From Lentzea terrae (lineage in GTDB: Bacteria; Actinomycetota; Actinomycetes; Mycobacteriales; Pseudonocardiaceae), in the NCBI RefSeq assembly GCF_003265345.1, contig NZ_QFWW01000006.1, positions 302,926-366,925 on the forward strand: DNA of 64,000 bases. Reading direction: 5' to 3'. Within the stretch, counting starts at the first letter, position 1, and each line of letters starts with the position of its first letter. The notes below the pieces were generated by a model. The model did not search any database. It was not told the origin of the DNA and saw only the letters and a list, made by a program, of their open reading frames with translations. A program made the position numbers and the translations under genes. Shown piece after piece: positions 59,506 through 64,000 of the stretch.

Positions 59506-61449
59506 TCAGGACCGGACCAGCCGCCACTGCTGGTGACCCTCGCCGGTGTGGTCCCACTGCTCGAGGACGGTACCGTCCGCAGTGGATGCTCCGGGGACCT
59601 GGAGCACCCGCTGGCTGAGGCGGTTGGTGAGGATGAAGTGGTCGCCGTCGACCGGCGTGACGGCCCAGTGCTGCTGGAAGACGTTCGCGTCACCCCAGAT
59701 GTTCATGGTTCCGCCGTTGGCCCGGGACCGGCCACCGACCTCCAGCAGCTTGCCGCTGTTCTGGTCGCGGATCTTGAAGTACCCGTCCCCGGTGGAGATG
59801 AAGGTCCACTTCTGGCACGCGTTGTTCAGCCACGGCCATTGCTGCACCGGGGTGTTGTTGGCCGTGCCGGAGTTCCGCACGTCGAGCACCTTTCCGCTGG
59901 CCCGGGACTCGATGCGGTAGACCGTGTTCGCCAGCGGGAAGCGCGACACCAGCTGGGGGCGGACGCTGCGGCCGCCGACGTGCACACCGCCGACGTTGAC
60001 GTAGCCACCGGTGGCGGCCGTGACGTGGATGCGCACGAAGCCGACGTTCCGGTTGGTCCACTCGGCGAGCTTGACCCGGCCGTTCGCGGCCCAGTTCACG
60101 GTGGCCACCGTGGTGAAGGTGATGCCGTCGGTGCTGGTCGAGATGGTGGCCGCGGTGATGTCGCCGTCGGTTGAGTTGGTGCGGTTCCACTGCTTCGGCA
60201 GGTACTCGAGCGTGGAGACGTTGCTCCACACTCCCCCGAGGTCGATCGTGATCGTCTGCGGCAGCACGCGATTTCCGCCCCAGGTCGACCAACAGGTCTC
60301 GAGCTTGTTGTCGCTGAAGTTGTCGATCGCGCGGTACGCGAACTCGCCGGGGTTGTACGACGACGCGTAGGCGGCCACCGCGTTCACCGGCCACTCGACC
60401 CGCAGCGGCTGGGCGGGCAACGGCGGACGCGAGGGGTTCGGGCTCCAGGCCGCGCCGACCTCCGCGAGCCGGTTGACGATGTTGGTGTCGAGCTTGCCGT
60501 CGCGGTTGGGCGGGCAGTTCAACAGGTACGAGGTGTACTTGGGCTCCAGGTCCCTGAGGTCGGTCACGATGGCGTCAACGCTGCGCGGTGCCTCGGTGGC
60601 CGTGTGCGGGTGCCAGAACCAGCCCCTGCTGATCGTCTCCCCCTGGACGCCCGCGAACGTGTTCCCCGCCGGGGCACGATAGCCCAGCGGGGCCTCGAAG
60701 TAGATCGCGTCGCCGAGCCAGGGCTGTGACAGGGCGCCGTGGTCGATCATCACGCAGTTCGGTTGCAGCGACTTCACCAGGTTGCGGACCTCCTGGTAGG
60801 AGATCTGCTGCTGCCCCATCTGCCAGGCGTAGCCGTCGGTGACGAACACGTCGATCGTGCCGTAGTTGGTCAGCAGCTCGCGGATCTGGCCGAGCACCAC
60901 GGTCATGTCGCCCGGCTCGATGGACTGGAGCGGATCCTTGCCGTGATAGCCGCCGTACGCCTCGATGGTGTGCGTGCGGTCCCAGACCGAGTAGTACAGT
61001 CCGACTCGCAGGCCTCGAGCCCGGAACGCGTCGACGTACTGGCGCACGACATCCTGCCGGTAGCCGGAGTAGGCCACGTTCTGGCGGCCGAACGCCGTGG
61101 GCCACAGGGAGAAGCCGTCGTGGTGCTTGGTGGTGAGCACGCCGTAGCTCATCTTCGCGGCGGCAGCGGCCGCCGCCCACTGCGCGCAGTCCACAGAGGA
61201 CGGAGCGAACTTCGTCGGGCTCTGGCCGCCCGCCGCCCACTCCTCGTTGGTGAAGGTGCCGAGGTTGAAGTGGTTGAACATGCCGAACCGCAGGTTGACC
61301 AGGTTCGCCAGGTCGCCTTGCGGGTCCGCCGCGTGAGCCAGCGGCGAGAGGCCCGTCAGACCCGGTACCGCGGCCGAGGCCGCCGCAATGCCGGTGGCTG
61401 CCAGGAAACCCCGGCGGGACATTCCCGATGCCGTCCCTGATGTCGTCAT
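59506..61449 (-). CDS. Secreted GH29-like alpha-L-fucosidase with CBM32-like and ricin-type domains
   Basis: 647 residues from ATG 61449 (GGAG upstream). Tat signal MSRRGFLAATGIAAASAAVP. GH29 features: LRFGMFNHFNLGTFTNEEWA, YGVLTTKHHDGFSLWPT, GLRVGLYYSVWDRTH, TIDVFVTDGYAWQM (Asp region of the nucleophile). Then an F5/8-type (CBM32) domain around FAYRAIDNFSDNKLETCWST and a C-terminal ricin-type (CBM13) beta-trefoil with QxW repeats (PVQQWPWLNNACQKWTF, VLEQWDHTGEGHQQWRL). Cleaves terminal fucose, or a related sugar, from glycans. Last gene of a minus-strand operon. Confidence 0.85.
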   Translation of the reverse strand: MTTSGTASGMSRRGFLAATGIAAASAAVPGLTGLSPLAHAADPQGDLANLVNLRFGMFNHFNLGTFTNEEWAAGGQSPTKFAPSSVDCAQWAAAAAAAKMSYGVLTTKHHDGFSLWPTAFGRQNVAYSGYRQDVVRQYVDAFRARGLRVGLYYSVWDRTHTIEAYGGYHGKDPLQSIEPGDMTVVLGQIRELLTNYGTIDVFVTDGYAWQMGQQQISYQEVRNLVKSLQPNCVMIDHGALSQPWLGDAIYFEAPLGYRAPAGNTFAGVQGETISRGWFWHPHTATEAPRSVDAIVTDLRDLEPKYTSYLLNCPPNRDGKLDTNIVNRLAEVGAAWSPNPSRPPLPAQPLRVEWPVNAVAAYASSYNPGEFAYRAIDNFSDNKLETCWSTWGGNRVLPQTITIDLGGVWSNVSTLEYLPKQWNRTNSTDGDITAATISTSTDGITFTTVATVNWAANGRVKLAEWTNRNVGFVRIHVTAATGGYVNVGGVHVGGRSVRPQLVSRFPLANTVYRIESRASGKVLDVRNSGTANNTPVQQWPWLNNACQKWTFISTGDGYFKIRDQNSGKLLEVGGRSRANGGTMNIWGDANVFQQHWAVTPVDGDHFILTNRLSQRVLQVPGASTADGTVLEQWDHTGEGHQQWRLVRS

Positions 61450-61478
61450 TGACACTCCAGTCTTGGGGGAACCAGTTC

Positions 61479-63527
61479 CTAGTCGGTGACGCGGTGGAAG
61501 GTCCATCGCTGGTTGGACCCGCCGGTGTCGCGGTACTGGATCAGTGCGACACCGTCGGCCGTGCTGCCGCCGCTCACATCGAGCACCTTGCCGCTGTGGC
61601 GGTTGACCACGAGGAACACGCCGCCGGGCTGCGGGCGCAGCTGCCACTGCTGACTCGCCCGGCCGTCGGCGGTCGCCTGCACGACCCGCGCGCCGTCCGT
61701 CGGCGAGGACCCGGCCACGTCGAGCACCTTGCCGCTGGCGAGGCACGTAATGGTGTGGTAGCCGTCCTCTGTGGACTGGAAGGTCCACTTCTGGTTCACG
61801 GCACCGGTGTCGGGCCACTGAATCACGGCAGCGCCATCCGCCTTCGACGCGCGGGAAACGTCGGCGACCTTGCCGCTGCGCACGCTGACGCACTTGTACG
61901 CCCTGGTGGGCGTGATGGTGTAGTGCACCGAGTCCACGTCGACATGACCGGTGCCGTTGGGGTTGTAGGTGTAGAGGCCGACCCGGTCACCGCGGTAACC
62001 GCCCCAGGTGAGCTGGTAGGTGCCGCCGAACGAGGTGAACGTGCTCCCGTCGAGGCTGTAGGAGAACTGGCTGACCCCGTTGACGTCCCACGAAGTGCGC
62101 AGCCACACGACGTTCTGCGTGATCACCGGGCCGCTGGTCAGGGTGCCGCCGGCGTTGTGCGCGATCGTGGTCGTGGTCCCGGAACGACGGACACCCAGCC
62201 CCGCATAGGTCGCCGCGTAGTGGCACAGCCCGGCGTGCTGGCCGTCGGCGAGGCCGGCCAGGTCGAGCCGGGCGGTGACCGTCGCGCCGCCTGCCGTGCG
62301 CAGCACCCGTTGGGTGAGCGTGTTCCCGGCCTTGGTCAGGTTGTCGGCCACCAGCGGTGCGAACGCCTTCAGCCGCAGGAAACCGGGGCGTTCGGTCAGT
62401 GACCATCGGTCCGCACGTGGCTGGTAGTGCCACTCCCACTGCGGTTTGAGGCGCGTGTCGGTGAACAGGTCACTGGTCACCACGGCGGGCAGCGCGTCGA
62501 CCGGCAGACCGGGCGTGCCGCCGGGAGGCACGGGGCCCGTCCACACCATGTTGCCGATGCCGTCCGCGCCCACCTCGCCCAGGATCGGCCAGCCGTCCAC
62601 CCAGGTCACCGGCAGCAGGGACAGCACGCGTCCCTCCCAGGCCCCGGTGCCGTGGTGGGTCACCCAGTGCCATGCGCCGTCGGGGGCCTGAATCAGCCCG
62701 CCCTGGTTGGGTTCCCGGTCCACCGAACGGGAGACGTGCTGCAACTGCTTGGTCTCGAACGGGCCGTGGAGGCTGCTGCCGCGGTTCATCATGACCACGC
62801 GGCCCTCGGACTTCACCTCGCTGAAGAGGTGGTAGTAGGTGCCGTCGATCTTGTACAGCTTGTTGGCCTCGCTGCCCCGCGACTGGTGGATGACCGTGGA
62901 CGGACCGACCAGCGACCTGCCGTCCGCGGACAGCTTGAACAGGTGCACCTTGTAGGCGTCCGCGTAGTTGGTGGTGACCAGGTAGCCCTGGCCGTCGTCG
63001 TCCCAGAACGGGCACACATCGTTCCAGCCGGAGGTTCGCCACAGTGCGTGCAACGGCTCCCACGGCCCGGTCGGCGACAGGGCCGACGTCATGAAGAAAC
63101 CTTCGTCGGGCGTGTTGAAGTACACCCAGTACCGCCCCGCGTGGTGGCGGATGGATCCGGCCCACACGCCACGGCCGTAGCGGTTCATCCGGTCCCAGTT
63201 GAGCTCCGGACCGATGCGGGTGACGTCACCGACCGCGCCGCCGAGCGTCCGCCAGTTGACCAGGTCCTTCGAGTGCAGAACGGCCATGCCGGGCGAGTAC
63301 CCGAACGTGCTGGTGATGCCGTAGTAGTCGGTGCCGACCCGGATGCAGTCCCAGTCGCTGAGGTCGGCCGGGATGATCGGGTTGACGTACGTGCCGTCGC
63401 CCTGGTCGCCCCAAGTCCCGGCCGGAGGTACGGCTGCCGCCGTTCCCGGTGGAAGCAGGCCCGGCAGCACGAGCGCCCCGGTGCCGGCCGCGGCGAGCCG
63501 GCCGAACTGTCGTCGGGTGAAGTCCAC
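61479..63527 (-). CDS. Secreted GH43-like enzyme with C-terminal ricin-type domain
   Basis: 682 residues. Tat-like signal MDFTRRQFGRLAAAGTGALV. The GH43 propeller shows NPIIPADLSDWDCIRVGTDY (catalytic-base Asp region), GVWAGSIRHHAGRYWVYFNT, WNDVCPFWDDDGQGYLVTTN and NQGGLIQAPDGAWHWVTHHG. A beta-sandwich (xylosidase C-terminal concanavalin-like) follows from ~350, then a ricin-type domain with SGKVLDVAGSSPTDGA and QxW-like motifs. Likely beta-xylosidase/arabinofuranosidase activity. 29 bases from the fucosidase gene. Confidence 0.88.
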   Translation of the reverse strand: MDFTRRQFGRLAAAGTGALVLPGLLPPGTAAAVPPAGTWGDQGDGTYVNPIIPADLSDWDCIRVGTDYYGITSTFGYSPGMAVLHSKDLVNWRTLGGAVGDVTRIGPELNWDRMNRYGRGVWAGSIRHHAGRYWVYFNTPDEGFFMTSALSPTGPWEPLHALWRTSGWNDVCPFWDDDGQGYLVTTNYADAYKVHLFKLSADGRSLVGPSTVIHQSRGSEANKLYKIDGTYYHLFSEVKSEGRVVMMNRGSSLHGPFETKQLQHVSRSVDREPNQGGLIQAPDGAWHWVTHHGTGAWEGRVLSLLPVTWVDGWPILGEVGADGIGNMVWTGPVPPGGTPGLPVDALPAVVTSDLFTDTRLKPQWEWHYQPRADRWSLTERPGFLRLKAFAPLVADNLTKAGNTLTQRVLRTAGGATVTARLDLAGLADGQHAGLCHYAATYAGLGVRRSGTTTTIAHNAGGTLTSGPVITQNVVWLRTSWDVNGVSQFSYSLDGSTFTSFGGTYQLTWGGYRGDRVGLYTYNPNGTGHVDVDSVHYTITPTRAYKCVSVRSGKVADVSRASKADGAAVIQWPDTGAVNQKWTFQSTEDGYHTITCLASGKVLDVAGSSPTDGARVVQATADGRASQQWQLRPQPGGVFLVVNRHSGKVLDVSGGSTADGVALIQYRDTGGSNQRWTFHRVTD

Positions 63528-63543
63528 GGTGCTGTCCCCGGCT

Positions 63544-64000
63544 TCAGACCGACGCCTGGCGCCAGCGCTGGTTCGCGCTGCCGGTGCAGGTCCACTGGAT
63601 CAGCTTGGTCCCGCTGGCCGTGCTGGACGAGGGGACGTCAAGGCACTTGCCGCTGGCGCGGTTGACCAGTGACACCGTGGTCGCGTCAACGGCGCGCACG
63701 GTCCACTGCTGGTTGACGCCTCCGTGGCAGCGCCACTGCAGCACGCTCGCGCCGTTCGCGGCCGAACCGCCGGACACGTCCAGGCACGAGCCGGTGGCCC
63801 GGTTGATGACCTCGACGTGGCCACCCGGCTTCGCACGGAGCTGCCAGTGCTGGGACTCCGCGGCCGACGGGGTCGCCTGCTGGACCGCCGATCCTGACGT
63901 GTCCAGCCGCAAGCCGCTGTGTTGTGCGGTGAACGTGGCGAACGGCCCCACACCGCCCGCGGTCTGCGTCACCGTGCGGATCGTGCCGTCGGGGTTGTGG
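63544..64000 (-). CDS. C-terminal part of a secreted protein with ricin-type domain
   Basis: The frame is open to the window edge, so the start is outside. The visible ~150 residues form a beta-trefoil: CLDVSGGSAANGASVLQWRC, QQWTVRAVDATT, SGKCLDVPSSSTASGTKLIQ and NQRWRQ, with QxW repeats. It sits 16 bases upstream of the GH43 gene on the same strand and is probably another secreted glycoside hydrolase of the operon; its catalytic family cannot be seen. Confidence 0.75.
   Translation of the reverse strand, partial: HNPDGTIRTVTQTAGGVGPFATFTAQHSGLRLDTSGSAVQQATPSAAESQHWQLRAKPGGHVEVINRATGSCLDVSGGSAANGASVLQWRCHGGVNQQWTVRAVDATTVSLVNRASGKCLDVPSSSTASGTKLIQWTCTGSANQRWRQASV

Noticed and set aside
1..64000. 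CRISPR arrays, tRNA or rRNA genes, insertion sequences, integrase genes
   Set aside because: Looked for by eye; no evenly spaced repeats, no cloverleaf or rRNA-like stretch and no transposase or integrase frame was recognised.

Overview
This is high-GC actinomycete DNA. Coding third positions are strongly G/C, GTG starts are common, Tat and lipoprotein signals are typical, and the gene content (NlpC/P60 and M23 hydrolases, DUF3152, DUF6153, F510_1955 glycosylhydrolase-like lipoprotein, AbfB-tailed GH43 enzymes) fits a Pseudonocardiaceae-like filamentous actinobacterium. The genus is inference only. No rRNA, tRNA, insertion sequence or CRISPR array was recognised by eye.

Layout. 1-10.8 kb: the 5' part of a nucleotide-sugar dehydrogenase gene, then a decayed stretch (NACHT-like fragment, broken cation diffusion facilitator, alpha/beta-hydrolase tails, CadD-like gene with an early stop), a tyrosinase-VWA fusion, a VOC protein, and remnants of a probable zinc locus (lipoprotein piece, anchored wall-repeat piece, Fur/Zur-like gene, M23 tail). 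10.8-38.4 kb: a dense copper/metal and cell-envelope island with csoR-copZ-copA, multicopper oxidase, DUF305, two DUF6153 proteins, a TauE/SafE-cupredoxin fusion with a second HMA chaperone, a BlaI/M56 regulator pair, three peptidoglycan-hydrolase genes, a PLP enzyme plus MFS pair, TVP38, DUF2231 and an RF3-type GTPase. 38.5-51.4 kb: MFS/TetR modules, three consecutive LVIVD-repeat secreted proteins, a second BlaI/M56 pair and a second copy of a polytopic membrane protein. 51.7-56.2 kb: another LVIVD/P-domain protein and a ubiquitin-like/E1-like pair. 56.2-64 kb: a secreted glycoside-hydrolase locus (two tandem GH43-AbfB genes facing a GH29-GH43-ricin operon).

How the genes work together. The key observation is a repeated 17-bp dyad, TACTA-N7-TAGTA, found at 12 places between 16.4 and 51.5 kb, each upstream of a gene start. 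One lies in front of the BlaI-family gene itself. The others precede peptidoglycan hydrolase operons, DUF6153/DUF305, multicopper oxidase, TVP38, DUF3152, DUF2231, the TauE-cupredoxin-HMA operon and both copies of an uncharacterised membrane protein. I infer one BlaI/M56-controlled regulon linking copper handling with envelope remodelling. A second dyad, TACCC-N5-GGGTA (CsoR type), lies before csoR, a DUF4396 gene and one of the membrane-protein genes; that last gene carries both dyads.

Caution: five apparent frameshifts fall in runs of three or four G/C, so some genes called broken here may be intact with an indel in the sequence.
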